From contig CAJFOX010000026.1 of NCBI GenBank assembly GCA_904397845.1, forward strand, positions 1 to 57,710: DNA of 57,710 bases. Reading direction: 5' to 3'. Below, piece by piece: positions 25,620-36,373 of the stretch. The notes under the pieces were generated by a model. It was not told where the DNA came from. It was given only the letters and a program-made list of their open reading frames with translations, and searched no databases. The stretch comes from an uncultured Oscillospiraceae bacterium. Its GTDB lineage: Bacteria > Bacillota > Clostridia > Oscillospirales > Ruminococcaceae. How positions within the stretch are numbered: the stretch's first letter is position 1; each line of letters starts with the position of its first letter. A program made the translations under genes and the position numbers.

Positions 25620-25845
25620 GATGGGAATTCCGTCCCGCGAATACGCTTGTGGTGAAAAACAATGCGGACATTGTATCATTCAGCGTTATCGTGGCAGGAA
25701 AAAGGAAAGCAAAATATGGGGACGTGAAACGATTTCGGTCGAAGAGATAACAGGAGGACTATTTTCATGTCCTTTTTCATAAGGATGGACAAGGGGGTGA
25801 AACGCAAGAAGGATTGGAGGTAGTTGCCCTATTGCGAAAAAAAAC

Positions 25846-25992
25846 GTGTTGAATTTCCGCTTCCACAATCCGAATACAGAGGAAGAGGCCGCTTATTACA
25901 TATTGAAATTTTTGATGGAAGCGAATCAGGCGAAGATCAGTAGAAGATTGGAAGAGGAATTTCAAAAGAACAGCAGCTCCCAAAAGGAATAA
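25846..25992 (+). CDS. Small helical protein of unknown function (about 48 residues)
   Basis: A short ORF not otherwise assigned, reading VLNFRFHNPNTEEEAAYYIL then KFLMEANQAKISRRLEEEFQ to the stop at 25990-25992. It looks amphipathic and helical, with an acidic/basic C-terminus. The start is unclear: GTG at 25846, TTG at 25849, or an ATT at 25831 better spaced from the GGAGG at 25816. Its place just before the recombinase gene makes an accessory factor for recombination conceivable, but nothing proves this. Confidence 0.5.
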   Translation: MLNFRFHNPNTEEEAAYYILKFLMEANQAKISRRLEEEFQKNSSSQKE

Positions 25993-25993
25993 A

Positions 25994-26032
25994 TGGGATG
26001 GGACGGTAATTTTTTGCAGCCGTCCCATTCCA
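25994..26032 (+). terminator. Hairpin between the small ORF and the recombinase gene
   Basis: A 13-bp stem TGGGATGGGACGG/CCGTCCCATTCCA with one G-U pair, followed by a short TTTAT. It may be an attenuator or a weak terminator before the recombinase. Confidence 0.5.
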
Positions 26033-26059
26033 TTTATAACAACAGAGAGGTCACAGCAC

Positions 26060-27574
26060 ATGAATATAGCCGCCTACTGCCGTGTTTCCACGGATAAATC
26101 CGACCAGCTTAACAGCTTGGAAGCCCAGAAGAGCTTCTTTATAGAATATACGAAAAAAAACGGCCATAACCTTGTAAGGTTATATGCAGACGAGGGCATT
26201 TCCGGAACCAAAACAAAAAACCGAAAGGAATTTCTGCGTCTCATGCATGACGCACAGCATGGCCTGTTTGATATGGTAGTTGTAAAAGACATCTCCCGTT
26301 TTGCCCGTAATACGGTGGACCTTTTGCAGAACATCCGCACGTTAAAAGCGCTGGGGATTGAAACTACTTTCCTGACTTCTAACATGACCGTCTTGGGGCA
26401 GTCAGAATTTGTCCTGACAATTTTCGGGGCATTAGCACAGGAGGAGAGCGCAAACACTTCCAAGCGTGTAAAATTCGGAAAAAGAATGAACGCGGAAAAA
26501 GGCAGGGTGCCCAATATCGTCTATGGCTATGACAAGACCAGAGGGGATTACTTTAACCTCGCAATCAATGAAAAAGAAGCGCAGACGATCCGACAGATTT
26601 ATGAATGGTATCTGACAGAGGGGTACGGAGCTTCCAAGATAGCAAATATGCTGAATGGGAAAGGGCTAAAGACAAAACGGAATTGCAGCTGGAGCCAGAA
26701 CGCGGTCTGCCGGATTCTTTCCAATGAACTTTATACTGGAAAAATTATCAATGGCAAGCAGGAAGTCACAGACTTTTTGACCGGAACAAGAGCGGAAAGG
26801 GACGAGTCTGAATGGCTTGTCACGGACCGCCCGGACCTGCGTATCATCGAGCCGGAACAATATGCGAGGGCACAGCAAATCCTGTACGAGAGGCGTTGTG
26901 CATTTCGCGTGAAGAGAAGACGGCAGAGTAATAAATATCTATTCAGTACCATGATTCAGTGCAAAGAGTGCGGTTGGTCTTTTCGGCGTACGGTTCGCGC
27001 TTACCAAAATACCTATATCCGCTGGGTATGCTCCGGCCACAACGGAAAAGGAGCCGATAGCTGTCCTAACGCTGTGACTGTGGACGAAGGCGAATTAATC
27101 CGTGCATTGGAAGGTTATTTTGCCGAAATTCTGAAAAATAAGAAAAATGTTATAAACCATGTGGTAAAAGAGATGAAAAGAGCCTATAAAGCAAAAAACG
27201 ATAGCCGGGATTATGAAAAGAAGCTGAATTTCGAGGTTGCCAGGCTAAAGAAGGCGCGGCAGAAATATATGGATATGTATACCGACGATTTAATCAGCCG
27301 AAAGGAACTGAATGAAAAAGTCGGCGGGATGAAGTCTGAAATGGAGCGCCTGGAAAATGACCTGAAGCTGGTGCGGTCTCATTTGGATCGGGACGGCCGG
27401 CTGGAAACCATCATCAAAGAAACGTTCCGGAGGATTGAAGATGTTGCGTCCATCCAGGAAATGACCAATGAGCAGCTTAAAAAGATCATTCAGAAAATGG
27501 AAGTGGACAAGGATGGAAATATAGATATTTACCTGCGGTTGTTCAGAGATCCTGGTTGGGATAAAGCCTTTTAA
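26060..27574 (+). CDS. Large serine recombinase
   Basis: A 504-residue serine site-specific recombinase. The catalytic domain begins MNIAAYCRVSTDKSDQLNS, with the nucleophile Ser10, and continues with ARG-rich KDISRFARNTVD and ADEGISGT. A recombinase domain (VYGYDK...ILSNELYTGKI) is followed by a zinc ribbon with CKECGW and a C-x-n-C pair ending SCPN. A long coiled coil at about 370-460 comes last. Length equals that of SpoIVCA-type and skin recombinases (about 500). It is the only recombinase in the element and is the probable enzyme for its integration and excision. Confidence 0.95.
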   Translation: MNIAAYCRVSTDKSDQLNSLEAQKSFFIEYTKKNGHNLVRLYADEGISGTKTKNRKEFLRLMHDAQHGLFDMVVVKDISRFARNTVDLLQNIRTLKALGIETTFLTSNMTVLGQSEFVLTIFGALAQEESANTSKRVKFGKRMNAEKGRVPNIVYGYDKTRGDYFNLAINEKEAQTIRQIYEWYLTEGYGASKIANMLNGKGLKTKRNCSWSQNAVCRILSNELYTGKIINGKQEVTDFLTGTRAERDESEWLVTDRPDLRIIEPEQYARAQQILYERRCAFRVKRRRQSNKYLFSTMIQCKECGWSFRRTVRAYQNTYIRWVCSGHNGKGADSCPNAVTVDEGELIRALEGYFAEILKNKKNVINHVVKEMKRAYKAKNDSRDYEKKLNFEVARLKKARQKYMDMYTDDLISRKELNEKVGGMKSEMERLENDLKLVRSHLDRDGRLETIIKETFRRIEDVASIQEMTNEQLKKIIQKMEVDKDGNIDIYLRLFRDPGWDKAF

Positions 27575-27676
27575 TCAAGGAAGGCCATCGATAGAAAAAC
27601 AATCCAATAAAATATTTTCTGTAGGAAGAAAAAGGGCAATTCAGGGATCCTTGCCACAATAAAAAAAGGAGGGGTT

Positions 27677-27766
27677 TTGAAAAATAGCAAAATGATTGGC
27701 GGACAGAACAGGGCGTTAAAGAAATGTACAGCCCAATTTGCACGTATTATTGTGCACCATAATTAA
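27677..27766 (+). CDS. Possible 29-residue peptide
   Basis: TTG start at 27677 behind a strong AAAAGGAGGGG site; the product LKNSKMIGGQNRALKKCTAQ FARIIVHHN is basic. Nothing known matches. The good ribosome site is the only support. Confidence 0.25.
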   Translation: MKNSKMIGGQNRALKKCTAQFARIIVHHN

Positions 27767-27827
27767 GAAACAGAGATTGTTCCCCAAAACTTTTAACAAC
27801 TTGACCATGGCATATATGATTCAAATC

Positions 27828-27836
27828 TGATATAAT
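27828..27836 (+). promoter_or_regulatory. Extended -10 promoter of the ATP synthase operon
   Basis: TGATATAAT (TG-n-TATAAT) stands about 250 bp before atpB. No good -35 at 17 bp; a TTGACC at 27801 is too far away. Confidence 0.5.
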
Positions 27837-27840
27837 GATC

Positions 27841-27965
27841 TCGCTTTCAATATAGACAGGCTTTGCTGCGGCATCGCTTTATGTAAAGGATGCCTGCCGG
27901 CACTGGCTTTGCGGTCAACGGAAGGAAAGTTTGTGTTCTTTATCGCGCAGGCCAGCGAGGCAAAT
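27841..27965 (+). ncRNA. Candidate structured leader RNA of the ATP synthase operon
   Basis: The transcript from the promoter at 27831 would have a leader of about 245 nt. It shows a hairpin GGCATC/GATGCC (27870-27894) capped by CTTT...AAAG, and two copies of GGCTTTGC (27859 and 27905). Farther down a 9-bp stem forms between AGCCGCTGG and CCGGCGGTT near 27981-28005, before a weak T tract. The layout suggests a riboswitch or attenuator. I cannot assign a class; Na+-sensing RNAs upstream of ATPases are one option to test. Confidence 0.4.
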
Positions 27966-28085
27966 AATAAAAATCATACCAGCCGCTGGAATTCTTCCGG
28001 CGGTTCTTAATTGCGCTTATGCGAAACTTATACGCATTATTTATGGCGTTTTGATATAGATAAAACGTTTGGGAAGGAGCGGCAT

Positions 28086-28943
28086 ATGAGCGGTAAAAAG
28101 AAAAAGACCGGCGTCGTCATCTGGCTTTGCCTTGTCATTCTTTTGCTTGTGGCTGTGGTTTTGACCATGCCGCAACAAGGCGAAGAGGAATCCATTAAGG
28201 AAGTGATGAGAGACGCCGTTTTGCACGAAAATGATAAGATTGACCTCTTTGGCATAGCCTTGGTAAATCCTGCTGTGGTCTCGGGTTTCGTAGTAACGGG
28301 CGTTTTGCTTCTGGCTGCAGCGCTTTTAAGGATATTTGCGATACCACGGTTTCAATATGTCGCAGGAAAACTCCAACTCGCCTTAGAGCAGGCAGTGGGG
28401 CTGTTCCGGTCGCTGGCTGAGTCTAACAGCCCGCACCGCAACAAATTTTTAGGGGCGTACATCTTTGGCGCGGGAGTTTACATTTTTGTGGGCACGGTGT
28501 TTGAATTATTTGGCCTTCAGGCTACGACGGTAAATGGTGCGTCCATTGCGCTCCCGGCTCCGCTGTCCGACATAAACGCCGCTGTTTCGCTGGGATGTTT
28601 GTCGTATTTGGTCATCCTTTCCGGCGGAATTGCTCAAAATAAGATTCGCGGCGTAGGAAGTACGCTAAAAGAGTTTTCACTCCCCATATCCATGAGTTTT
28701 CGTTTGTTCGGCGCTTTGCTCAGCGGGTTGCTGGTTACGGAGCTCGTTTACTATTATGTGACATTAAGCTTTGTGCTGCCGGTGGTAGTCGCCGTTCTGT
28801 TTACGCTGCTGCACGCGTTGATACAGACTTATGTTCTAACGATGCTCACGGCATTATTTTACGGCGAAGTGGCGCATCCGCACGCAAAGAAGGAAAAAAA
28901 GGCGAAAAAGGCTAAAAAGGTTCTGGCCGGCCAAAAGCTATAA
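28086..28943 (+). CDS. atpB: F-type ATP synthase subunit a
   Basis: A 285-residue membrane subunit, start ATG at 28086 behind AAGGAG. Several transmembrane helices are evident. The essential Arg lies in ISMSFRLFGALLSGLL, matching the family RLFGN motif but with Ala for Asn. The C-terminus carries a lysine-rich tail (KKEKKAKKAKK) and the N-terminus a basic start. It forms the ion half-channels against the c-ring. It is first in the operon; no atpI precedes it. Confidence 0.93.
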   Translation: MSGKKKKTGVVIWLCLVILLLVAVVLTMPQQGEEESIKEVMRDAVLHENDKIDLFGIALVNPAVVSGFVVTGVLLLAAALLRIFAIPRFQYVAGKLQLALEQAVGLFRSLAESNSPHRNKFLGAYIFGAGVYIFVGTVFELFGLQATTVNGASIALPAPLSDINAAVSLGCLSYLVILSGGIAQNKIRGVGSTLKEFSLPISMSFRLFGALLSGLLVTELVYYYVTLSFVLPVVVAVLFTLLHALIQTYVLTMLTALFYGEVAHPHAKKEKKAKKAKKVLAGQKL

Positions 28944-28963
28944 CTAATTGGAGGTAGTTTCAA

Positions 28964-29341
28964 ATGAATCTGAAAAAATTCGCATTTAGGATCCTGCTCA
29001 TAGCGCTTGTCGCGCTGATCTGTATTGTGCCCGCCTTTGCAGCGCAGGGACAAAATCCTTCCGAACCGGCGCCGGATGACGGCCAGGCGGTTTCTGAAAG
29101 CGCGGCTGCTGCCGATTCCACAGGGTCGAAAGCATGGGCTGCCGCTTTGGCCGTAGGGCTTGCCGCTGCCGGCGGTGCGCTTGGCATGGGCATGGCCGTT
29201 TCCAAGACGGCGGAGGGAATTTCCCGCCAGCCTGAGGCTGAGGGGCGCATTAGAACAGCGATGATGCTGGGCCTTGTGTTTATCGAAACCGCCATCATAT
29301 ATGCGCTTATCGTTGCGATTTTGATTATTTTTGTACTGTAA
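28964..29341 (+). CDS. atpE: F-type ATP synthase subunit c with a signal-peptide-like extension
   Basis: A 125-residue c subunit, longer than the usual 70-90. The first 27 residues (MNLKKFAFRILLIALVALIC then IVPAFAA) look like a cleavable signal peptide. A polar linker rich in Ala, Ser and Asp follows, then the c hairpin. Helix 1 ends GMGMAVSKTAEGISRQPEA and helix 2 has the ion-binding Glu in FIETAIIYALI. ET and a Tyr four residues on recall Na+ sites, but the helix 1 Gln of Na+ c-rings is replaced by Met, so ion choice is open. A good GGAGG precedes the ATG. Confidence 0.93.
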   Translation: MNLKKFAFRILLIALVALICIVPAFAAQGQNPSEPAPDDGQAVSESAAAADSTGSKAWAAALAVGLAAAGGALGMGMAVSKTAEGISRQPEAEGRIRTAMMLGLVFIETAIIYALIVAILIIFVL

Positions 29342-29347
29342 AGGTGT

Positions 29348-29848
29348 GTGACTGGGTTGAATGTTCCATTAAATATAGACTGGCATCAGATATTGCTGCA
29401 CCTTTTTAACTTTACCATCCTTGCAGGCGGTTTGTATCTGTTGCTGTATAAGCCGGTAAAGGACTTTATGGACAAGCGAACGGCATATTACCAAGGGCTT
29501 GAGGATGCTGCCAACGAAAAACTCTCCCACGCGAGTGCGCTGGAAGCGGATTATCAGAGCCGCATGGACAGCGCTGAGGATGAGATAACAAGGATGAAGG
29601 CCAAGGCTGTCAAGGAGTCCGAAGCAGCAGCTGCTGCAATGCTGAAAAGCGCGAAGGAGCAAAGTGAAAAGCTTGTTTTGGCCGCAAGGGATTCTGCTGA
29701 GCTTGAGCACAAGAGGATGATAAGCGAAGCGAGGGAGGAGATCGCCCAGATAGCGGTTGCAGCGACGAAAAAGCTTCTGGAGGAAAACTCCTCTAAGATA
29801 TACGATGATTTTTTAGACGCGGCCGCAAAGGAGCAGGACAGTGAGTGA
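29348..29848 (+). CDS. atpF: F-type ATP synthase subunit b
   Basis: A 166-residue peripheral stalk subunit: one N-terminal membrane helix ([20 protein letters not shown]) and a long charged helix rich in Ala, Glu and Lys. The likely start is GTG at 29348, 6 bp after atpE. It overlaps atpA by 8 bp. It should bind the delta-like domain at the top of F1, which here is part of alpha. The family pattern [11 protein letters not shown] after the membrane helix is present. Confidence 0.92.
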   Translation: MTGLNVPLNIDWHQILLHLFNFTILAGGLYLLLYKPVKDFMDKRTAYYQGLEDAANEKLSHASALEADYQSRMDSAEDEITRMKAKAVKESEAAAAAMLKSAKEQSEKLVLAARDSAELEHKRMISEAREEIAQIAVAATKKLLEENSSKIYDDFLDAAAKEQDSE

Positions 29849-31589
29849 TTTGCATGCAGTTTTAAAGGGCATCACTCCGCCAGACGCGGAGCAGATGGAA
29901 AAAATAAGAGCCTTTTTAGAGAAAAAGCACGGTGCAGGGGTGACGCTCGTCTGGGAGGAAGATTCCTCTGTCACCAATGGTTTTAAGATCGAAATCGGCT
30001 CTGTCATATACGATTGGAGTTTAAAAGGCCGGTTTACCCAACTGAAAGAGGCGCTGACCCATCTTCCGCTTGCACACGGGCAGATTGTACCGCTGATCAG
30101 AGATGCTGTTACCGACTGGACGCCAAAAGCACTGTCCCATGAGGTGGGAACGGTAGAGACGGTGGGAGACGGCATTGCTACCGTGACTGGTCTTGACCAT
30201 GCCGCATATGGCGAGATCCTGATCTTTTCCTCGGGGGTACGCGGGATGGTGCAGGATCTAAAGCCTAACCGTATTGGCTGCATTCTGTTTGGTGACGAGC
30301 AGCTGATAGAGCAGGGCGATCCCGTCAGGCGCACCGGCAGAATGGCGGGAATCCCTGTCGGCGCGGGGTTTATTGGCCGCGTAATCGATGCACTGGGTTC
30401 GCCGATTGATGGCAAGGGCCCTATTAAAGCGGAGGATTACCGCCCGATTGAGTCGCCGGCGCCTGGCATCATTGACCGTCAGCCGGTCAATACGCCGATG
30501 GAGACGGGTCTGATAGCAATCGATTCTATGTTTCCGATTGGACGCGGGCAGCGTGAGCTTATCATAGGCGACCGCCAGACCGGCAAGACAACGATTGCGC
30601 TTGACACCATTCTAAACCAGAAGGATAAAGACGTCATATGCATCTATGTCGCCATCGGGCAAAAGGCCAGCTCAGTAGCGCAGCTGGTAGAGACGCTGAA
30701 ACGTCACGGCGCGATGGAGTATTCGATTGTCATAAGTGCCTCGGCGAGCGATCCGGCCCCCCTGCAATACATCGCCCCATACGCCGGCTGTGCGTTGGGC
30801 GAATACTTTATGAATATGAGCCAGGATGTTCTCATCGTCTACGATGACCTTTCAAAACACGCCATTGCTTACAGGGCATTGAGCCTTTTGCTTGAGCGTT
30901 CCCCCGGACGGGAAGCGTATCCGGGAGATGTTTTTTACCTTCATTCCAGGCTGCTTGAGAGAGCGGCGCATTTGTCCGACGCAAGAGGAGGCGGCAGTAT
31001 GACTGCGCTTCCTATTGTTGAAACGCAGGCGGGCGATGTGTCGGCGTATATCCCGACTAACATTATTTCAATCACAGACGGACAGCTGTTTTTGGAAAGC
31101 GACTTGTTTTTCTCCGGCCAGCGCCCGGCGGTAAACGTGGGGCTTTCGGTTTCTCGTGTAGGGCGAGACGCCCAGACCAAGGCCATGAAGTCCGCTACCG
31201 GCACAATAAGGCTTGACCTGGCACAGTACCGGGAGATGGAGATATTTACCCAATTTTCAAGCGACTTGGATGATTCCACCAAACGGCAGCTGGTATACGG
31301 ACAGGGGCTTATGCAGCTTTTAAAGCAGGATCAGCACCATCCGTTAAAACAGCATGAGCAGGTCATTTTGCTTGTGGCGGCGTTAAACCATATCATTTCT
31401 CAGGTTCCTGTTAATGACGTAGGCGCTTTTAAAAACGGCTTGTTAAAATTTATTGAGATGCAAGCCCCGTATATTCGTCAGAACATTGACCGAACCGGGG
31501 AGCTTTCTGACGACGACCGTAACGATATCATAAATCTTGCCTCAGATTACCTTAAGAGGGTCAAGGAAGGTAAGTCCCGGCTGGGATAG
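29841..31589 (+). CDS. atpA: F-type ATP synthase delta (C-terminal domain)-alpha fusion
   Basis: A 582-residue protein, about 80 longer than normal alpha. Residues 1-75 match the C-terminal domain of subunit delta/OSCP: a short strand, [20 protein letters not shown], then [20 protein letters not shown], the family GGx-x-IGDxxxDxSxxxRL pattern. Alpha proper starts near residue 95 ([19 protein letters not shown]). It has Walker [14 protein letters not shown] and the [12 protein letters not shown] region. The GTG start overlaps atpF and follows AAGGAG. No separate delta gene exists between atpF and atpA, its usual place, and the delta N-terminal helical domain is missing. The ORF is continuous, so it is a true fusion and not two genes. 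Confidence 0.93.
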   Translation: MSDLHAVLKGITPPDAEQMEKIRAFLEKKHGAGVTLVWEEDSSVTNGFKIEIGSVIYDWSLKGRFTQLKEALTHLPLAHGQIVPLIRDAVTDWTPKALSHEVGTVETVGDGIATVTGLDHAAYGEILIFSSGVRGMVQDLKPNRIGCILFGDEQLIEQGDPVRRTGRMAGIPVGAGFIGRVIDALGSPIDGKGPIKAEDYRPIESPAPGIIDRQPVNTPMETGLIAIDSMFPIGRGQRELIIGDRQTGKTTIALDTILNQKDKDVICIYVAIGQKASSVAQLVETLKRHGAMEYSIVISASASDPAPLQYIAPYAGCALGEYFMNMSQDVLIVYDDLSKHAIAYRALSLLLERSPGREAYPGDVFYLHSRLLERAAHLSDARGGGSMTALPIVETQAGDVSAYIPTNIISITDGQLFLESDLFFSGQRPAVNVGLSVSRVGRDAQTKAMKSATGTIRLDLAQYREMEIFTQFSSDLDDSTKRQLVYGQGLMQLLKQDQHHPLKQHEQVILLVAALNHIISQVPVNDVGAFKNGLLKFIEMQAPYIRQNIDRTGELSDDDRNDIINLASDYLKRVKEGKSRLG

Positions 31590-31598
31590 GGAGCAAAT

Positions 31599-33915
<2,317 letters not shown>

Positions 33916-33917
33916 AA

Positions 33918-34337
33918 ATGAGTACCTTTCAAGTTTCCATATTAGCCGCCGACCGAGATTTCTACGAGGGGCCGTGTGAATCCCTTGTGATACCGACCCT
34001 GCAGGGTCAGTACGGCATTTTGGCGCACCACAGAAATCTGATCGCAGCCGTCGTGCCGGGTACGTTGCATTACAAAGTGCCTGATAAACCGGAACAGATA
34101 GCGGCGGTTTCGGCGGGGCTGATAAAGGTAGAAAATAATGAAGTCCTCATTTTGGTTGACTCGGCGGAACGCCCGGAGGATATTGATGTAAACAGGGCCA
34201 GACGCGCGGCCGACGAAGCAAAAGAGGCAATGCTGCAAAAGAAGAGCATCCAGGAGTACCGCTCGGCGCAGACACGTCTTGCCAGGGCAATAAGCCGTTT
34301 GCGTGTCAAGTCAAACTACATGGAGGGAAAGCAGTAG
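33918..34337 (+). CDS. atpC: F-type ATP synthase subunit epsilon
   Basis: A 139-residue subunit with an N-terminal beta-sandwich (FQVSILAADRDFYEG then PCESLVIPTLQGQYGILAHH) and a C-terminal helical hairpin (EDIDVNRARRAADEAKEAML), the regulatory part that can inhibit ATP hydrolysis. Start is 2 bp after atpD. It is the last gene of the operon, followed by a terminator at 34356. Confidence 0.95.
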   Translation: MSTFQVSILAADRDFYEGPCESLVIPTLQGQYGILAHHRNLIAAVVPGTLHYKVPDKPEQIAAVSAGLIKVENNEVLILVDSAERPEDIDVNRARRAADEAKEAMLQKKSIQEYRSAQTRLARAISRLRVKSNYMEGKQ

Positions 34338-34355
34338 CCTCTCTCAAAAGAAGAA

Positions 34356-34394
34356 AAAACACCCCGTCAAATCGTAAAATTGACAGGGTGTTTT
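34356..34394 (+). terminator. Terminator after the ATP synthase operon
   Basis: AAAACACCC...GTCAA pairs with TTGAC...GGGTGTTTT, with one internal mismatch, and is followed by TTTTGTTG. Confidence 0.82.
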
Positions 34395-34787
34395 GTTGTA
34401 ATCTGTTTTCTGTTTTGATAAAGCGGGAAATATTTCTTTGGCATTTTGGCAGACAAAGCCTGTGAAGGTGAAAAGAGGAGAAAGCAAAACACCTGCCCCT
34501 TGCGTACGAAACGGCGGGATAAACGAAGATGCTGTGAAAAGCCCAAAAACAAAGGATGTCGTCGGAAAATCTGGAAAAGGCGGGTTTAGCTCCGGCAAAA
34601 AACGGGTTGAAAAATTTAGTAGATGAGCGTAATTTTCGCGGCGACTGCTATATTTGATTTTTAGAAGTTTGCAACTCCTTTTCTTGATACAAAATCTTGA
34701 TCAAAAAATACATAGAGGCATGGCGCCGGCAGCCGATCGATGGTCTATATGGTTAGAAGGATTTCAAAACGTTTGGATTTGTTACTT
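34395..34787. other. Right end of the element, no clear gene
   Basis: A 62-codon plus-strand frame from TTG at 34438 (Lys-rich) and an 84-codon minus-strand frame cover the same DNA. Neither has a ribosome site or a known match. The AT-rich stretch 34640-34787 leads into the right attachment site. Confidence 0.4.
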
Positions 34788-34800
34788 CCGTACATAAAGA
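34770..34800. other. Right attachment site of the element
   Basis: The element arm CGTTTGGATTTGTTAC (34770-34785) is followed by the core CCGTACATA (34788-34796), then spoIIID coding sequence. In the left arm read in reverse, the shared positions are CGTT, TTT and the final AC. Confidence 0.72.
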
Positions 34801-34939
34801 TGTATCAGAACGGTTGAAAAAGATAAACCCCAAGTTATACCGGCAGGTAAAGGAATTGATGGATACAAACAAGCAGGAACGGCATATCCGGGGCGGAATG
34901 GCTACCAAAAATAAATATGCTAGGGAAAAAAGTCGATAG
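34796..34939 (+). CDS. spoIIID: spoIIID, 3' segment (gene split by a 9.3-kb element)
   Basis: The last 47 codons of SpoIIID and the stop TAG (34937-34939). The sequence KDVSERLKKINPKLYRQVKE then LMDTNKQERHIRGGMATKNK and YAREKSR is the family C-terminus, with the conserved HIRGG-x-ATK-x-KY motif. It has no start codon or ribosome site of its own. Fused to the 38 codons at 25405 it makes an 85-residue SpoIIID, close to family length (about 80-93), with no substitution that looks like decay. The intact C-terminal half suggests selection still acts on the joined gene. Confidence 0.94.
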   Translation, partial: KDVSERLKKINPKLYRQVKELMDTNKQERHIRGGMATKNKYAREKSR

Positions 34940-34966
34940 AAAAAAGCGCCGGAACGGCGCTTTTTT
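34940..34966 (+). terminator. Terminator after spoIIID
   Basis: A 12-bp stem AAAAAAGCGCCG/CGGCGCTTTTTT with a 3-nt loop directly abuts the spoIIID stop. Confidence 0.92.
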
Positions 34967-35291
34967 GCTTGAAAAAGACTTCCAGCGGCAAAAGACTTGT
35001 TGTTGTGGATGATATGGAGACTTTTTCTGCCGGCTATGGAGAGATTTCCAATAAATGGCTTTTTTTATTTTAGGTAAAAAGTCTTATCTAAAAACTTTCT
35101 CCCTTAGGAAAGTTTTTGATGAGACTTATAGATCCCCTCGGTTTTTACTGTGAGCTGTTTCGTATCTTTTTTGTATCGCATGGCAGAGGGCAAAGCCTGT
35201 ATCTGCCTGTGGGCCGGTTTTATGGATTCCCGCATATTAAAAAAGCTCTTTTTGGCCCTTGTTGTGAAAAGCAACGGAGGATCTGATCCGG
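34967..35291. other. No recognisable gene
   Basis: A short plus-strand frame (KRLVVVDDMETFSAGYGE) lacks a start. A hairpin AAAAACTTTC/GAAAGTTTTT near 35093-35120 may end the YitT transcript. Confidence 0.4.
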
Positions 35292-36161
35292 TCAGCGATA
35301 TTCCTTACTGAGCGAAAAACCACGGCCCCGCACTTCTTTTACCGCGCTGACCACTAGAAAAGCAGCCGGGTCAATTTCATTTACCAGCCGGGTCAGGCGA
35401 GGCAATTCCCGATTGGAAATTACTGACAGGATCATCGGCAGCTCGGCCCGGCAGTAACCCGTCTGCGCCTGAATCAGGGTAGAGCCCCGGTCCAGCCGTC
35501 GGATGATCTGCTCATTGATCTGCTCATATTTTTGGCTGATGATCTTCACCTGTGTCCGGGATTGGCCCATCAAAAGAACTTTGTCCAATACAAGAGTGTA
35601 AATCATGACCAGCAGGATTCCGTAAAGGACCTGTTCTTTATCGGAAAAGAGGATCTGCAGAAGGAGGATGGTAAAGTCAAAGACATACATAGTAGCCGAG
35701 ACAGAAAGGCCCAGCTTTTTGTTGAGCACTAAGGGAGGAATGTCCATCCCTCCGGTAGAGGCGCCCGCCCGAATGACGATACCGATGGAAAGGCCGATCA
35801 TCAGCCCGGCATAAACGGCGCATAACAGCCGATCGTCCGTCATTTGCGTCAGCGCCGGGATCTTTTGAAAAACCCCCAGGATAAACGGATAAAAGAAGGT
35901 GCTGACTAGTGTGGTCAGTGCGAATTTTTTTCCAAGGATCCAAAGTCCCAGTAAAAACGCGGCTACGTTAAAAACCGAGACAAAGACAGTGACCGGCAGC
36001 CCAAACTGATGGAAAAAAAACAGTGCCAAGCCCGTGGTGCCGCCAGTGATCAGACCGGCGGGCAGAATGAACATTGTCACGGCCAAAGCATAGATGGCGT
36101 TGCCCAGCAGAATCAGTGCCAGATGAAGAAGATTTTTTAGCAGAATACGATTGTTTTTCAT
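35292..36161 (-). CDS. YitT-family membrane protein (DUF161/DUF2179)
   Basis: A 289-residue protein with five or so membrane helices in the first 200 residues (ILLGNAIYALAVTMFILPAG, GGTTGLALFFF, GASTGGMDIPPLVL). A soluble DUF2179 domain follows at the C-terminus (RGSTLIQAQTGY, EIDPAAFLVVSAVKEVRG). The biochemical role of the family is not established. It is a single gene convergent with spoIIID. Confidence 0.92.
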   Translation of the reverse strand: MKNNRILLKNLLHLALILLGNAIYALAVTMFILPAGLITGGTTGLALFFFHQFGLPVTVFVSVFNVAAFLLGLWILGKKFALTTLVSTFFYPFILGVFQKIPALTQMTDDRLLCAVYAGLMIGLSIGIVIRAGASTGGMDIPPLVLNKKLGLSVSATMYVFDFTILLLQILFSDKEQVLYGILLVMIYTLVLDKVLLMGQSRTQVKIISQKYEQINEQIIRRLDRGSTLIQAQTGYCRAELPMILSVISNRELPRLTRLVNEIDPAAFLVVSAVKEVRGRGFSLSKEYR

Positions 36162-36221
36162 AGTCAGAGACCCTTTCCTTTGCTGTTTTCTTACTGTGTT
36201 ATTGGGCTAAAGGGCAAAAAG

Positions 36222-36251
36222 AAAAAGCAGACCAAAAATGGTCTGCTTTTT
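36222..36251. terminator. Terminator for spoIIQ (bidirectional form)
   Basis: AAAAAGCAGACC/GGTCTGCTTTTT with a 6-nt loop has T tracts on both strands. It lies 120 bp past the spoIIQ stop. A separate perfect 20-bp palindrome at 36316-36335 (TGCGGCAGAT and complement) lies between them. Confidence 0.8.
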
Positions 36252-36373
36252 TATTTGAACGTTTCAAAAGGAATGGTATCTTTTTCATTCGATCAACCCT
36301 TTATCACAGTTGCCCTGCGGCAGATATCTGCCGCAATTTTTATGTTAACAGTGAAAAGGGAGAAAGTCAAGCG

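Noticed and set aside
28964-29341. Calling the ATP synthase a Na+-specific N-type ATPase
   Set aside because: Gene order differs from N-ATPase operons (no atpQ or atpR, beta and epsilon last), and the helix 1 Gln of Na+ c-rings is absent.
34438-34626. 62-codon Lys-rich ORF at the right end of the element
   Set aside because: TTG start without a ribosome site; a competing opposite-strand frame covers the same DNA. Left as unassigned.
36316-36335. Perfect 20-bp palindrome as a plus-strand terminator
   Set aside because: No plus-strand gene ends just before it; it could equally be a protein site. No function assigned.
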